Below are positions 5,903-6,135 of a stretch of 6,135 nt of DNA, piece by piece. A model generated the notes under the pieces. That model worked only from the letters and a program-made list of their open reading frames with translations. It was not told where the DNA came from and did not search any database. This stretch comes from Eubacterium sp. (GTDB lineage: Bacteria > Bacillota > Clostridia > Lachnospirales > Lachnospiraceae): positions 1 through 6,135 of the forward strand of contig JAILSA010000065.1 in the NCBI GenBank assembly GCA_024697885.1. The letters run 5' to 3'. Both the position numbers and the translations under genes were made by a program. Position 1 is the first letter of the stretch. Every line of letters begins with the position of its first letter.

Positions 5903-6135
5903 TTATAATTCCTGGCAGTCCTTACAAGTCCCCATAATTACCGTTTTTCCATAATCAATCTGGATGCCGTAGTCCGCCTTTAACTTCTTTTCCGCCGAGC
6001 GAAAAATCTTATTTTCCAAATGGAAAATTTTGCCACAGCGAGAACACTGGGCGTGCATATGTTGGTGACAGGACTCGTGTTGCTCGGAGTACTGGTAGCA
6101 GGAGGCCTTGAGGTCAGTCTCCTTGTACTTAACCA
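5903..6135 (-). CDS. Fur-family metalloregulator (probably Zur-like), C-terminal part; 5' end outside window
   Basis: The last 76 codons of a Fur-superfamily repressor run off the right edge, ending at a TAA at 5903-5905. The visible part is the dimerisation and metal-binding domain: a His/Cys cluster SCHQHMHAQCSRCGKIFHLE, then a helix, then DYGIQIDYGKTVIMGTCKDC near the end. The two CxxC pairs (CSRC and CKDC) match the structural zinc site of the family, and the preceding HQHMH matches the regulatory metal site region. The winged-helix DNA-binding domain lies outside the window. Fur, Zur and PerR cannot be told apart from this part alone; Zur is favoured because the next gene is a CobW-family GTPase with Fur-type dyads in its promoter. 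The gene has its own terminator, so it is not simply co-transcribed with that target. Confidence 0.9.
   Translation of the reverse strand, partial: VKYKETDLKASCYQYSEQHESCHQHMHAQCSRCGKIFHLENKIFRSAEKKLKADYGIQIDYGKTVIMGTCKDCQEL

Overview
The window reads as ordinary chromosomal DNA of a Gram-positive anaerobe of the Clostridia, probably Lachnospiraceae-like. This rests on AAGGAG-type ribosome binding sites, one perfect TTGACA-17-TATAAT promoter, a secreted lysine-rich protein with bacterial Ig-like domains, and the general look of the proteins. It is an inference from style, not a database match. No mobile element, CRISPR array, tRNA or rRNA was seen, and no stretch above about 160 bases lacks a gene.

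Layout, left to right. (1) The 3' half of a LacI/GalR-family regulator on the + strand, cut by the window edge. (2) Everything else lies on the - strand and should be read from right to left. At the right edge is the C-terminal part of a Fur-family metalloregulator, most likely Zur-like. It ends in a strong intrinsic terminator. Next comes a consensus sigma-A promoter bracketed by two copies of a 15-bp inverted repeat, driving a CobW/G3E-family GTPase (probable zinc metallochaperone). That gene has its own intrinsic terminator. A second, weaker promoter then appears to start a tightly packed run: a NudC-like NADH pyrophosphatase, a cysteine synthase (2 nt later), a secreted multidomain glycerophosphodiester phosphodiesterase (23 nt later) and a type IV pilin-like prepilin (64 nt later). 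The prepilin stop codon is 2 bp from the convergent lacI-family stop codon.

How the genes may work together. The right-hand part looks like a metal-homeostasis module: a Fur-family regulator next to a CobW-family gene whose promoter carries paired dyads of the 7-1-7 form typical of Fur-family operators. The left-hand run links nucleotide clean-up, cysteine synthesis and two exported proteins. No shared pathway is evident, and co-transcription is inferred from spacing only.

Two gene starts were moved from the longest open frame. The phosphodiesterase starts at ATG 2749 (not GTG 2758, which lies in the Shine-Dalgarno), and the prepilin starts at ATG 1203 (not ATG 1227, which has no ribosome binding site). 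I did not find a clearly new biological system. The most interesting element is the paired-operator promoter of the CobW gene.
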